Assembly: GCA_964421085.1 (NCBI GenBank)
Contig: CAYQVO010000002.1
Span: 135,392 to 199,391 of the forward strand
Source: CAYQVO01 sp964421085
GTDB taxonomy: Bacteria > Bdellovibrionota_C > UBA2361 > CAYQVO01
Direction: 5' to 3'
DNA: 64,000 nt
A program made the position numbers and the translations under genes. Position 1 is the first letter of the stretch. The number at the start of each line of letters is the position of its first letter. Shown piece after piece: positions 53,212 to 62,282 of the stretch. The notes under the pieces are model-generated. The model was not told the origin of the DNA, did not search any database, and was given only the letters and a program-made list of their open reading frames with translations.

Positions 53212-54936
53212 TTAACTCTTTGCAAACGCCGATCTTTCAAGCTTCATCTCGTCAATCGAAGCTCCTGCCGGGAACATCGGGAAAACATTCGCTTCCGCCT
53301 CGACAATCACTTCAAGAACCCGCGCTTCCCTGCCGGCAGCGAATCTTTCGATTGCCGCGTGCAGGTTGTCGCGACTATCAACTGTTTCGGCGGTGATTCC
53401 ATACGCTTCGCATATCTTCTGAAAGTCCGGATTCTTCATCGAAACATTCGAATACCTCTTTCCGAAGAAGAGATGCTGCCATTGCCTCACCATTCCGAGG
53501 AAGGAATTATTGAGAACAATGACCTTCAATGGAATCCCCTCCTGCATCACCGTTCCCAGTTCCTGAATCGTCATCTGAAAACCGCCGTCGCCGACAACCG
53601 CGATGACCTCTCTGTCCGGCGCGGCGAATTTAGCGCCTATTGCGGCGGGAAGAGCGTAGCCCATGGTGCCCAGTCCGCCCGAGGTGATGTAGCTGTTTGA
53701 GCGGACAGTGCGGCAGTAGCGCGCGCTGCACATCTGGTTCTGTCCCACATCGCCGACAATAATCGCCTCTCCCCGGCAGGTGTCGGACAGGATTCTCAGA
53801 ACTTCTCCCATTCTTATATGGTCACCGTTTCCCGGGTGACAGTCTTTATTTATAACGCGCTCCTCTTCGACCTTTCTCAGCTCTTCGAATTCGCCGAGCC
53901 AGAGGGTATGCTTTCTTTCATCGAGAAGGGGCAAAAGCTTTTCAAGAGCCTCCTTTGCATGTGCGACTATCGACACGCTTGTCCGCACGTTCTTTCCGTG
54001 TTCCGCTGCGTCGACATCAATGTGAATTATCTTCGCGTTTGGAGCGTACGTCTTCGGGTTTCCCGTAACTCGGTCGTCGAAACGCATTCCTGCGGCAATA
54101 ATAAGATCGGCCCGATTTGTCAGCATGTTTGGCGCATAGTTTCCGTGCATACCGACCATTCCGGCATAAAGTGGATGACTGGAAGGAAAGCCCGAAAGGC
54201 CGAGAAGAGTGCTTGTCACGGGAATTCCGCTTTTTTCCGCAACAGCCAGAAGGGCCTCTTCAGCTTCCGAGATGATTACGCCATGGCCCGCAATCAGGAG
54301 CGGCTTGTTTGCGGCATTCATAAGCCCGGCAGCTTCGGCGAGTTTCGCTTCATCAACCTTCGGAAAATACCGCTCAGGCCTGGGGTCTACATAGGGTTCG
54401 AACACAAAGTCGCTGCGCCGCTCTATCTGGGCGTTCCTTGTGATATCGATAAGGACAGGCCCGGGTCTTCCAGAACGGGCGACATGAAATGCCTTTGCTA
54501 TCGCATAAGGAATCTCTTCAGCCTCAGTCACCTGATGATTCCATTTTGTGATTGGAATCGTGATGCTTATGATATCCGTCTCCTGAAAAGCGTCTGTGCC
54601 GAGAAGAGAGCTGCCGACCTGTCCGGTGATGCAGACAATCGGGATTGAATCGAGCATTGCATCCGCAATTCCCGTAACAAGATTGGTCGCGCCCGGACCG
54701 GAAGTGGCAATGCAGACGCCGACACCTCTCGATATCCTCGCATACCCTTCCGCAGCGTGCGCCGCTCCCTGTTCGTGCCGCACAAGCACATGGTGAAGCT
54801 TTCCTTCCACTGCACGGAGCGCATCGTAAAGAGGAATCACCGCGCCTCCGGGATATCCAAAAACAACCTTCACTCCCTCATTTATGAGGGACTGAACGAT
54901 TGCTTCCGAACCGCTCATCATTTCATTTTCACTCAT
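53212..54936 (-). CDS. ilvB: acetolactate synthase large (catalytic) subunit
   Basis: The ATG at 54936 overlaps the ilvD stop as ATGA, giving 574 residues. It is a thiamine-diphosphate enzyme: VVFGYPGGAVIPLYDAL, the catalytic Glu in HEQGAAHAAEGYAR, and GDGGFQMTIQELGT(16 residues on)LNNSFLGMVRQWQ as the ThDP/Mg motif. It makes acetolactate and acetohydroxybutyrate for Val, Leu and Ile. Confidence 0.97.
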   Translation of the reverse strand: MSENEMMSGSEAIVQSLINEGVKVVFGYPGGAVIPLYDALRAVEGKLHHVLVRHEQGAAHAAEGYARISRGVGVCIATSGPGATNLVTGIADAMLDSIPIVCITGQVGSSLLGTDAFQETDIISITIPITKWNHQVTEAEEIPYAIAKAFHVARSGRPGPVLIDITRNAQIERRSDFVFEPYVDPRPERYFPKVDEAKLAEAAGLMNAANKPLLIAGHGVIISEAEEALLAVAEKSGIPVTSTLLGLSGFPSSHPLYAGMVGMHGNYAPNMLTNRADLIIAAGMRFDDRVTGNPKTYAPNAKIIHIDVDAAEHGKNVRTSVSIVAHAKEALEKLLPLLDERKHTLWLGEFEELRKVEEERVINKDCHPGNGDHIRMGEVLRILSDTCRGEAIIVGDVGQNQMCSARYCRTVRSNSYITSGGLGTMGYALPAAIGAKFAAPDREVIAVVGDGGFQMTIQELGTVMQEGIPLKVIVLNNSFLGMVRQWQHLFFGKRYSNVSMKNPDFQKICEAYGITAETVDSRDNLHAAIERFAAGREARVLEVIVEAEANVFPMFPAGASIDEMKLERSAFAKS

Positions 54937-56648
54937 TTTCCATCCCCTTTGTATGAACCTGCAATTTCCGCCGGCATTACCGCTCCGGTATCCGCCGATG
55001 AAACAAAATATGCGTAACGGGCAAGCCATCCCGTGCGCACTTTCGGCGTGAAAGGCGGAAGCATGTTGATGCGGGCGGCGATTTCTTCGGCGGAGAGTTT
55101 CACCTCTATAGAGCGCTTTGCGATATCAACCTCAATTATATCTCCATCCTTCAGAGCGGCAATTGGCCCTCGTGCGGCTGCCTCGGGAGAAACGTGTCCG
55201 ATTGAAAGTCCGCGGGTGGCGCCCGAGAAACGGCCGTCAGTAAGAAGACACACTTTCTCTCCAAGGCCCATTCCTGAAATGACCGAAGTCGGCGTCAGCA
55301 TTTCCTGCATCCCGGGTCCTCCTGCGGGGCCTTCATACCGGATCACTACGACATCTCCTTCCTTTATCCCGCCTGAGAGTATGGCAGTCGTTGCTTCTTC
55401 CATCGAATCGAATACCCGGGCTGTTCCGGTAAAGTGGTGGATCGAAGCGGCTACTCCCGCAGATTTCACGACGGCGCCCTTTGGAGCAAGATTGCCGGTG
55501 AGGACCGCGAGGCCCCCTTCTTTGGAGTAAGGGTTCTCGTCAAAGCGACGAATGACTTCGCCGTCCGGGGCGGAAGCTTCCTGAGTATTCTGAGCGATTG
55601 TCTTTCCGGTGACAGTGATGCAGTTCGGATTGAGAAGCCCGGCCCGCCACAGCTCCTTCATGATTGCCGATATTCCTCCGCAGCGATCCACATCTTCCAT
55701 GTGATACGCAGAAGATGGAGCGACTTTGCAGATGCAGGGAACTTTCCGTGATATTTCGTCGATTCGCCTGATTGGATAGTCGACTTTTGCTTCATATGCG
55801 GCCGCAAGCGTATGAAGGATTGTGTTTGTGGAGCCGCCCATTCCCATGTCGAGTGTGAGGGCGTTGTCGATCGATTCCGCAGTCACGATATCGCGCGGTT
55901 TAATATCCTTTTCCACAAGTTCAAGAATGCGCTTCCCCGCTTCTTTAAGGAGAGTCTCACGCTCCGGATCAATCGCCAGAACCGTACCGTTTCCCGGCAG
56001 CGCCATACCGAGAGCTTCGAGAAGACAGTTCATGGAGTTGGCGGTAAACATACCCGCGCATGAACCGCATCCGGGGCATGCATAACGCTCCATCTCTTCG
56101 AGGGCGGCTTCATTGATCTGTCCGCTTTTCAGTTTTCCGACACCTTCAAAAACCGTCATGAGGTCAATTGCATTGCCGGTCGACGGAAGGACGCCGGCCT
56201 TCATGGGTCCGCCGGAAACGAAAATCGTCGGAATATTGCAGCGGAGGGCGCCCATGAGCATCCCCGGGACGATCTTGTCGCAGTTGGGGATGCAGACCAT
56301 TCCGTCAAAACAGTGGCCTTTGAGCATCGTTTCGATGCAGTCGGCGATAAGCTCGCGCGAGGCGAGGGAATATTTCATGCCGGCATGACCCATTGCAATT
56401 CCGTCATCGACGCCAATCGCATTGAACTCGAACGGGACGCCTCCCGCAGCCCGTACAGCTTCTTTGACTTTTCGGCCGAATTCCTGGAGATGCACATGCC
56501 CGGGGATTATGTCCGTATAAGAATTCGCTACAGCGATGAAGGGCTTGTCAAAATCTTCTTCGCGGACGCCCGTGGCTCTCAAAAGCGACCTGTGCGGCGC
56601 TCTCTCCGCCCCTTTCTTGATTCTGTCGGATATATATGTTCTTCCCAT
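54933..56648 (-). CDS. ilvD: dihydroxy-acid dehydratase
   Basis: A 571-residue Fe-S dehydratase. Cluster cysteines lie in VCIPNCDKIVPGML and CPGCGSCAGMFTANSMN; GLSIGHVSPEAAARG and GRFSGATRG are near the C-terminus. It performs the fourth step of Val/Ile synthesis. It is the first gene of the ilvDBN operon and starts 34 bases after the attenuator T run. Confidence 0.97.
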   Translation of the reverse strand: MGRTYISDRIKKGAERAPHRSLLRATGVREEDFDKPFIAVANSYTDIIPGHVHLQEFGRKVKEAVRAAGGVPFEFNAIGVDDGIAMGHAGMKYSLASRELIADCIETMLKGHCFDGMVCIPNCDKIVPGMLMGALRCNIPTIFVSGGPMKAGVLPSTGNAIDLMTVFEGVGKLKSGQINEAALEEMERYACPGCGSCAGMFTANSMNCLLEALGMALPGNGTVLAIDPERETLLKEAGKRILELVEKDIKPRDIVTAESIDNALTLDMGMGGSTNTILHTLAAAYEAKVDYPIRRIDEISRKVPCICKVAPSSAYHMEDVDRCGGISAIMKELWRAGLLNPNCITVTGKTIAQNTQEASAPDGEVIRRFDENPYSKEGGLAVLTGNLAPKGAVVKSAGVAASIHHFTGTARVFDSMEEATTAILSGGIKEGDVVVIRYEGPAGGPGMQEMLTPTSVISGMGLGEKVCLLTDGRFSGATRGLSIGHVSPEAAARGPIAALKDGDIIEVDIAKRSIEVKLSAEEIAARINMLPPFTPKVRTGWLARYAYFVSSADTGAVMPAEIAGSYKGDGK

Positions 56649-56681
56649 AAATGTTCTCCAAAATGACGCGGCAGATTCAAC

Positions 56682-56721
56682 AAAAAAACCCCCGCTCCTT
56701 TTTCAGAGGTGCGGGGGTTTT
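56682..56721 (-). terminator. ilv attenuator terminator
   Basis: On the minus strand the 5' arm 56719-56707 pairs with the 3' arm 56699-56687; one mismatch interrupts a GC-rich stem. Seven T follow (56688-56682). The antiterminator arm 56764-56755 (GAGGTGCGGG) pairs perfectly over 10 bases with 56715-56706, which is the terminator's 5' arm, so the two folds exclude each other. A protector hairpin CCGCA/TGCGG (56770-56766 with 56760-56756) hides the antiterminator arm when the ribosome does not stall. Confidence 0.9.
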
Positions 56722-56745
56722 CTTCAACCGATCCCTGATTGCAAG

Positions 56746-56823
56746 TCAGGAGGTCCCGCACCTCATGCGGAGCACAAGCACCACACTGATAAGGATGAGG
56801 TTTAGACCCTTCGGCGAAATCAT
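56746..56823 (-). CDS. ilvL: ilv operon leader peptide
   Basis: A 25-codon frame starting at ATG 56823 and ending at TGA 56746-56748. It contains LNLILISVVLVL, ten Leu/Ile/Val in twelve residues, followed by RMRCGTS. The antiterminator and protector sequences overlap its last codons, and the stop lies about 25 bases before the terminator stem, as in E. coli ilv and leu leaders. Lack of charged Leu, Ile or Val tRNA would stall the ribosome, free the antiterminator and allow ilvDBN transcription. The Shine-Dalgarno is weak (AAGAG). A TTGACT at 56908-56903 is a possible -35 box, with only a poor -10 behind it. Confidence 0.88.
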   Translation of the reverse strand: MISPKGLNLILISVVLVLRMRCGTS

Positions 56824-57025
56824 CTCTTTTAATTTCCAAAGAACCACGCAGCCGGCATGATTTTTAGATGCTTTTGAATACCGTACAGGAGCCGGAATTG
56901 ATAGTCAACCGGGCAAGGTCGAAGATGTTCGCAGAGATAGAACGGGTTTTCCGGGGGAGGCAGGTGGGGGGATTTACCGCATTCCCGAAAACCTCTACAA
57001 TTTTCCCGCATATTAAAGGCGCTCT

Positions 57026-57115
57026 ATGCATCGTTATACAGTGAGAAGCGGCATCATCATTATTACCGGATACCGGTGCGGGCCGCCTCTTCAGGAAACG
57101 AGGTGGTGTGCTTGA
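57026..57115 (+). CDS. cimA leader peptide with four consecutive Ile codons
   Basis: A 29-codon frame from ATG 57026, with AAAGG at 57015-57019, ends at TGA 57113-57115. Codons 10-13 are ATC ATC ATT ATT (57053-57064). A protector hairpin ACCGG/CCGGT (57065-57069 with 57073-57077) follows immediately. Ribosome stalling at Ile would open it and free CGGTGCGGG (57074-57082) to pair with the terminator's 5' arm. Ile is the end product of the citramalate pathway, so the codon choice fits the gene. One oddity: the stop is only two bases before the terminator stem, later than in textbook leaders. Confidence 0.82.
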   Translation: MHRYTVRSGIIIITGYRCGPPLQETRWCA

Positions 57116-57117
57116 GG

Positions 57118-57158
57118 AAAGCCCCCGCACCGAAAAAGGTCGCGGGGGCTTTTTTTTT
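57118..57158 (+). terminator. cimA attenuator terminator
   Basis: The stem is AAAGCCCCCGC (57118-57128) with GCGGGGGCTTT (57142-57152), extended by ACC/GGT past a bulged C. The run of T is nine long (57150-57158). The nine bases 57124-57132 of the 5' arm are exactly complementary to 57074-57082 in the leader, giving a mutually exclusive antiterminator. It lies 36 bases before cimA. Confidence 0.9.
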
Positions 57159-57194
57159 GTGCAAATGTGTCAGTGTTATCAGCGGGAAGAGACA

Positions 57195-58765
57195 ATGAAA
57201 CAGGATGAAGACAATACCGTATTCCTTTACGATACCACGCTTCGCGATGGTTCGCAGGGCCGGGGAATCAGTTTCTCGATGGCTGACAAGCTCAAAATTA
57301 CTCAGCTTCTCGACGATTTCGGCATCCATTATGTCGAAGGAGGCTGGCCGGGCTCGAATCCAAAAGACTCGAAGTATTTTCAGGAAGTGGCCCGAAAGGA
57401 GCTCAGGCAGGCAAAGGTCGTCGCGTTTGGAAGCACATGCCGGGTGAAGCTCAGCCCATCGGCTGATCCGAATCTTCAGGCGATGCGCGATGCGGGCACT
57501 CCTGCCGTTGCGATATTCGGGAAAAGCTGGACACTCCACGTAACCGATGTGCTCGGCACTACTCTCGAAGAGAATCTCCGCCTGATCCGCGAGAGCGTTG
57601 CATTCATGAAAGATCAGGGGCGTGAGGTTATCTACGATGCTGAACACTTCTTCGACGGGTTCTGCGCTGATCCGGAATACGCTCTGAAAACTCTCGAAGC
57701 GGCATCTTCGGCAGGTGCGGACTGGCTTGTTCTCTGTGATACAAACGGGGGCAGCCTTCCTGAATGGATATCTCAGACCGTTCATACAGCTGCAGGCGCC
57801 GTAAAAACACGTATCGGCATTCATACTCACAACGACGGGGAACTCGCCGTCGCAAACGCGCTTGCCGCCGTCAACGCGGGCAGGGGACTATGAATGGTTA
57901 CGGGGAGCGGTGTGGAAACGCAAATCTCATTACCATTATCCCGAGTCTTCAGCTTAAACTCGACTATTCGTGTGTGCCGCAGGAATCCCTGGCCGGACTT
58001 ACGGAACTTGCAAGGCGTGTGAGCGAGTGCGCGAATATGGAGCTGGATCCCAGATCTCCCTACGTCGGAGCATCGGCCTTTGCGCATAAAGGAGGGGTGC
58101 ATGTATCGGCAGTTGCAAAAGTGGCTGAGAGCTATGAACATGTAACGCCCGAATCCGTTGGAAATCGACGGGAGGTTCTGGTTTCCGAGCTGTCGGGGCG
58201 GGGAAATATCCGCACCAGAAGCGAGCAGCTTGGACTCGATCTGAACGGCAACGAAAAGGAAGTCCTCCATCAGATAAAGCGTCTGGAGAACGAGGGTCTT
58301 CAGTTCGAAGGGGCGGAAGGTTCTCTTGAGCTTCTTCTTCGGAGAAACAACCCGGAGTACAAAAAGCCTTTCGAGATAGTGGATATGATGGTGGTGACCG
58401 AGAAACGGAAAGGGAAACTCCTCGGCGCTGAAGCAATGGTCAAGGTGCGTGTGGACGGCGAACTCATGCACACAGCGGCTGAAGGAACAGGGCCGGTTAA
58501 CGCTCTTGATGGCGCTCTGCGCAAAGCTCTGGTGCCTGCTTACCCGTCCCTGGAAGGCGTTCATCTGGTTGATTACAAAGTGAGGATACTCGATCCCGAG
58601 TCGGCTACGGGGGCCCTGACCAGGGTAGTTATCGAAGCGGCATGCGGAGACAATCGATGGAGCACTGTCGGATGCTCCGTGAATATTATCGAGGCAAGCA
58701 GCCAGGCTCTGGTCGACAGTTTCGAGCTTTTTCTTACGCGGAAAGATGCGGCGCCGGCGGGGTGA
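57195..58765 (+). pseudogene. cimA: citramalate synthase, frameshifted
   Basis: ATG 57195 starts FLYDTTLRDGSQGRGISFS, and YVEGGWPGSNPKD, typical of CimA rather than LeuA, follows. The frame ends at TGA 57891-57893, just after VANALAAVNAGRG. The family sequence QGTMNGYGERCGNANL resumes in another frame from about 57884 and runs on to 58765 with the LeuA-type regulatory domain. About four residues expected between AG and QGT are missing, so the lesion is a short deletion that shifts frame. The enzyme condenses pyruvate and acetyl-CoA in threonine-independent Ile synthesis. It is either dead or misassembled at that point; an intact attenuator argues for a recent or artefactual lesion. Confidence 0.85.
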
Positions 58766-59206
58766 TTCCCATCTCGCGTCGTGCCTGAGCCGCCCTATGA
58801 AGTCAATCAATGGTTTTGGAATGTGACATTCCAGCCACGTTCTGGTGGGATTATACGGGACTTCGATCTCATTTTTGCAGAAGGACAGACCTCCTGCCTG
58901 AAGAGGAGACGTGACACTCATAAGCGCGGGGATGATCTCATCCTCTATGTACGAATCCGAAAGCCGCAGAGACTTTTCATTCAGGCGGTTTTTGAGATCG
59001 GCGGCAGCTGACCATTCTCCATCGGACGGCGTATCGACAATCAGAAGCATGCCGATATAGTTCATTCCGGATTGAAGCGGCCTTGAAATGATGCCAAGTC
59101 CGTGAAGATGCGGGCCGAGATCGCAATCTATATCGAAGAAGGCGGTCATCTGCTCTTTCTTCGAAAGATCCGAAAAAGCCTGGAGTAGATCTATACTCTG
59201 ATTCAT
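58766..59206 (-). CDS. hypothetical protein, 3' end uncertain
   Basis: From ATG 59206, with AAGGGTGGG directly upstream, the frame reads protein-like for about 147 codons (MTAFFDIDCDLGPHL..., GMNYIGMLLIVDTPSDGEW...). It then stays open for a further 300 codons antisense to cimA, to 57827. A functional protein of that length antisense to cimA is unlikely, so the true end is probably near 58766 and may have been lost by mutation. No family is recognised. It follows ribH on the same strand by 101 bases. Confidence 0.45.
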
Positions 59207-59307
59207 CCCACCCTTTTCCCGGCCTGCAGCGGGGCTGACTGAGGGACAGGAAGCTTAATTCCAGGCGCATTTTCCAGGAAACACGATTGAGGCGGCTGAA
59301 ATCCCGG

Positions 59308-59778
59308 CTACTTAGCCCGGATCTTCCTGGTAACATCCATCATCTCGATAAGGGCGCCCATGGCTTCTGCGCCCTTGTTTCCAGCTTTTGAGCCTGAGCG
59401 TTCAATTGCCTGCTCAATCGTGTCTGTCGTGATGACTCCGAAGGCAATTGGAACTTTTGACGAAAGAGATGCCTGTGCGATTCCTTTTGCGCACTCGGAG
59501 GCGACAAGTTCATAGTGATCGGTCGATCCGCGGATTACTGCGCCGAGAGCGACGACGCCGTTAAATTTTCCCGAAATCGCGAGTTCCTGGCATACGAATG
59601 GAATCTCGAAGCTTCCGGGGACACGGACGAGTGTAATGTCGTCTTCTTTACCGCCGTGGCGTATGAAACAGTCTTGAGCTCCGCCGACAAGATGTTCGAC
59701 CATGAAATCATTGAAGCGCGCGGCGACAAGAGCGACCTTGAAACCTTCCGCTCTGAGCATTCCTTCGATTTGTCTCAT
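59308..59778 (-). CDS. ribH: 6,7-dimethyl-8-ribityllumazine synthase
   Basis: A 156-residue protein with GGAGGAATAAA before its ATG. VALVAARFNDFMVEHLVGGA, VRVPGSFEIPF, GAVIRGSTDHYELVASE (with the catalytic His) and FGVITTDTIEQAIERSGSKAGNKGAEA are the lumazine-synthase motifs. It makes the substrate of RibE, whose gene lies just upstream. No ribD or ribBA gene is in the window and no FMN riboswitch is visible. Confidence 0.97.
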   Translation of the reverse strand: MRQIEGMLRAEGFKVALVAARFNDFMVEHLVGGAQDCFIRHGGKEDDITLVRVPGSFEIPFVCQELAISGKFNGVVALGAVIRGSTDHYELVASECAKGIAQASLSSKVPIAFGVITTDTIEQAIERSGSKAGNKGAEAMGALIEMMDVTRKIRAK

Positions 59779-59830
59779 TTTATTCCTCCGTCAAGGCAGG
59801 AGTAGAGCTTACCTCCGAGGCTGAGGTAAA

Positions 59831-60415
59831 TCAACCGGCTGCAGCGTGCACATACCTTGCGAGCATATCCACCTCAAGATTGGCCTTATGCCCCACTGGG
59901 AGTGATGCAAGCGTAGTGACTCCAAGAGTATGAGGTATCACGTAAACAGAGAACTTGTCGCCGTCGACTTCCCCCACAGTGAGAGACACGCCTGAAATCG
60001 AGATCGATCCTTTGGATGTGATAAATTTCTTGAATTCAACCGGGAAACGCCACTCAAGTCTTTCCGACTCGCCGTCTCTTCTCCGCGAGATAAGCGTAAT
60101 GACACCATCCACATGGCCGAAAACCAGATGGCCGTGTATGCGATCGCCGAGCTTCAAAGAGCGCTCGAGGTTGACTCTGTCTCCGGGGCGCAGATCACCC
60201 AGCGTCGACCGGCGGAGAGATTCGGCGGATATCTCGAAGAAAACATTTTTTCCGTCTTTCCTCACAACGGTAAGGCAGATTCCATTGACGCAGATTGAGT
60301 CTCCGATCTTCGTGCCGGTGTGATCGAGAGAGGATTCCACCGCAATGGTCTTCAAAGAACTGCCGCCCTCCACACGAAGGACCTTTGCTGATTCTTCCAC
60401 GATTCCCGAAAACAC
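59831..60415 (-). CDS. ribE: riboflavin synthase alpha subunit
   Basis: A 194-residue protein starting at GTG 60415 with MFSGIVEE, the riboflavin-synthase N-terminus. The two lumazine-binding repeats are visible (GDSICVNGICLTV and GSISISGVSLTV, each with the ligand loop). It dismutates two lumazines to riboflavin. It follows nrdR directly, with no gap. Confidence 0.96.
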   Translation of the reverse strand: MFSGIVEESAKVLRVEGGSSLKTIAVESSLDHTGTKIGDSICVNGICLTVVRKDGKNVFFEISAESLRRSTLGDLRPGDRVNLERSLKLGDRIHGHLVFGHVDGVITLISRRRDGESERLEWRFPVEFKKFITSKGSISISGVSLTVGEVDGDKFSVYVIPHTLGVTTLASLPVGHKANLEVDMLARYVHAAAG

Positions 60416-60898
60416 CTACTCCACCTCAGCCTGTTTTACAGGATTTCTGCGCCTGCTCGTTGTGAGTGTTTTAAGGACTTCCATAAACTGATTCACGTCG
60501 GAAAATTCGCGGTACACCGAGGCGAACCTGATGTAGGCGACCTTGTCCAGATCTTTGAGCGCTTCCAGCACGAATTCTCCGATGTCTCCGCTTGATATTT
60601 CCTTTTCACACAGCTCGGCAATGCGTTTTTCTATCAAATCCACTGTCTGCTCGATGGTCTCCATGCTCACCGGGCGTTTCATACATGCGCGGCGGAGGCC
60701 TGTCTGAATCTTCTCTCTGTCGAACGGTTCCCGGCGGCCATCTTTTTTTATGACCATCGGGAGAGAAAGTTCGAGCCGCTCGTATGTCGTAAATCGCACG
60801 CCGCAGTCCTGACACTCCCTCCGCCGCCTGATGGTCTGGCCGTCGCTTCTCGAATCGACGACGGAGAGTTTATCTGAGTTGCATTTCGTGCAGCGCAT
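60416..60898 (-). CDS. nrdR: transcriptional repressor NrdR
   Basis: A 160-residue protein from ATG 60898; a GTG at 60907 that overlaps the glyA stop is the alternative. An N-terminal zinc ribbon (MRCTKCNSDKLSVVDSR ... RRRECQDCGVRFTTYE) precedes an ATP-cone (VIKKDGRREPFDREKI). NrdR senses dATP/ATP and represses ribonucleotide reductase genes. The glyA-nrdR-ribE-ribH order is tight and suggests co-transcription, as in many bacteria. Confidence 0.97.
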   Translation of the reverse strand: MRCTKCNSDKLSVVDSRSDGQTIRRRRECQDCGVRFTTYERLELSLPMVIKKDGRREPFDREKIQTGLRRACMKRPVSMETIEQTVDLIEKRIAELCEKEISSGDIGEFVLEALKDLDKVAYIRFASVYREFSDVNQFMEVLKTLTTSRRRNPVKQAEVE

Positions 60899-60903
60899 AA
60901 TCC

Positions 60904-62166
60904 TCACGAGACAAGCCGATGGCGATACATTGGGAACCTGGACGCAAGGCTCTTTACATCGTCGGCAACTGACTTCAGCTTTGCGGAGTTATCCTTGTTC
61001 TTCAAAGCGTCCCCAATCAGCCCGCCGATAATCTTCATTTCGCTTACACCCATGCCGCGTGTCGTAAGAGCGGGGCTTCCAAGTCTTATGCCGCTGCAGA
61101 CAGCAGCAGGCGCGGGATCAAAGGGAATCGTGTTCTTATTCACGGTAATTCCCACGCTGTCGAGGCACTCCTGCGCTTCCCTGCCGGAAATGTTGATTGG
61201 CCGCAGATCTACGAGCATCACATGAGAATCAGTGCCGCCGGATATGATTGCCATGCCGTTTGCCGTCAATGATTCGGCAAGCGCTTTGGCATTGTCGATT
61301 ATCCGCTTTGCGTACTGCTTGAAATCAGGCTGCAACGCTTCCTTGAAGCATACTGCTTTTGCCGCAATAATGTGCTCGAGTGGACCGCCCTGGAGACCGG
61401 GGAAGACACTCTTGTTCAGCGCTTTTTCGAACGCCCCTTTTGCCATGATAAGACCGGCTCTTGGACCACGGAGGGTCTTGTGGGTTGTGGTTGTGACGAT
61501 ATGGCAGTGTGGGACCGGGCTTGGATAAACTCCACCCGCAATGAGACCCGCATAGTGCGCGATGTCCGCCATTGCTACTGCGCCGACCTCTTCGGCAATT
61601 TCTGCAAAGAGCTTCCAGTTGATGATCCTGCCGTACGCGGAAGCGCCGCAGATGATAAGCTTCGGCTTATGCTGCCGGGCGAGATCCCGTACCTGGTCTT
61701 CGTCGATAACATGTTTGTCTTCAGACACGCCGTAGGCAACCACGTTGTACCGCTTGCCCGAGAAATTAACCGGGCTTCCGTGGGTGAGATGTCCGCCCTG
61801 ATCAAGCCGCATTCCCATCACGGTATCGCCTGGATTTACAACTGCTTCAAACACGGCGAGGTTTGCGCTTGCGCCTGAGTGGGGTTGAACGTTCACAAAC
61901 TCACAGCCAAAGAGTTCTTTTGCGCGGCGCCTGGCGGTGTCTTCGACACCGTCAATAAATTCGCAGCCGCCGTAGTATCTTTTGCCGGGAAGCCCCTCGG
62001 CGTACTTGTTTGTCAGAATAGAGCCTGCCGCTTCCAGTACTGCTTCGCTGACGAAATTTTCACTTGGAATCATTTCGAGTCCGTATTCCTGCCGGGCAGT
62101 TTCTTTCTGGATGAGATCAAATATTTCCGGGTCGGTTTCGCGAAGGGTTCTAGCGGTATTGTTCAT
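60904..62166 (-). CDS. glyA: serine hydroxymethyltransferase
   Basis: A 420-residue PLP enzyme: MIPSENFVSEAVLEAAGSILTNKYAEG near the N-terminus and VTTTTHKTLRGPRAG with the PLP-binding lysine. It interconverts serine and glycine and charges tetrahydrofolate with one-carbon units. It leads the glyA-nrdR-ribE-ribH cluster. Confidence 0.98.
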   Translation of the reverse strand: MNNTARTLRETDPEIFDLIQKETARQEYGLEMIPSENFVSEAVLEAAGSILTNKYAEGLPGKRYYGGCEFIDGVEDTARRRAKELFGCEFVNVQPHSGASANLAVFEAVVNPGDTVMGMRLDQGGHLTHGSPVNFSGKRYNVVAYGVSEDKHVIDEDQVRDLARQHKPKLIICGASAYGRIINWKLFAEIAEEVGAVAMADIAHYAGLIAGGVYPSPVPHCHIVTTTTHKTLRGPRAGLIMAKGAFEKALNKSVFPGLQGGPLEHIIAAKAVCFKEALQPDFKQYAKRIIDNAKALAESLTANGMAIISGGTDSHVMLVDLRPINISGREAQECLDSVGITVNKNTIPFDPAPAAVCSGIRLGSPALTTRGMGVSEMKIIGGLIGDALKNKDNSAKLKSVADDVKSLASRFPMYRHRLVS

Positions 62167-62282
62167 AGTTCAATCTTAAAAATAAAAGAGGCGGGAACAG
62201 CCAAATCCTACAGAAATCCGGCTGAAAATGAAATAAAACGATAATGGAATGAAACAGCAGTGGAAGAAAAAAGGATAAACAA

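Noticed and set aside
59779..60415. FMN riboswitch near the rib genes
   Set aside because: None of the conserved RFN-element strings is present, and ribE follows nrdR without a leader.
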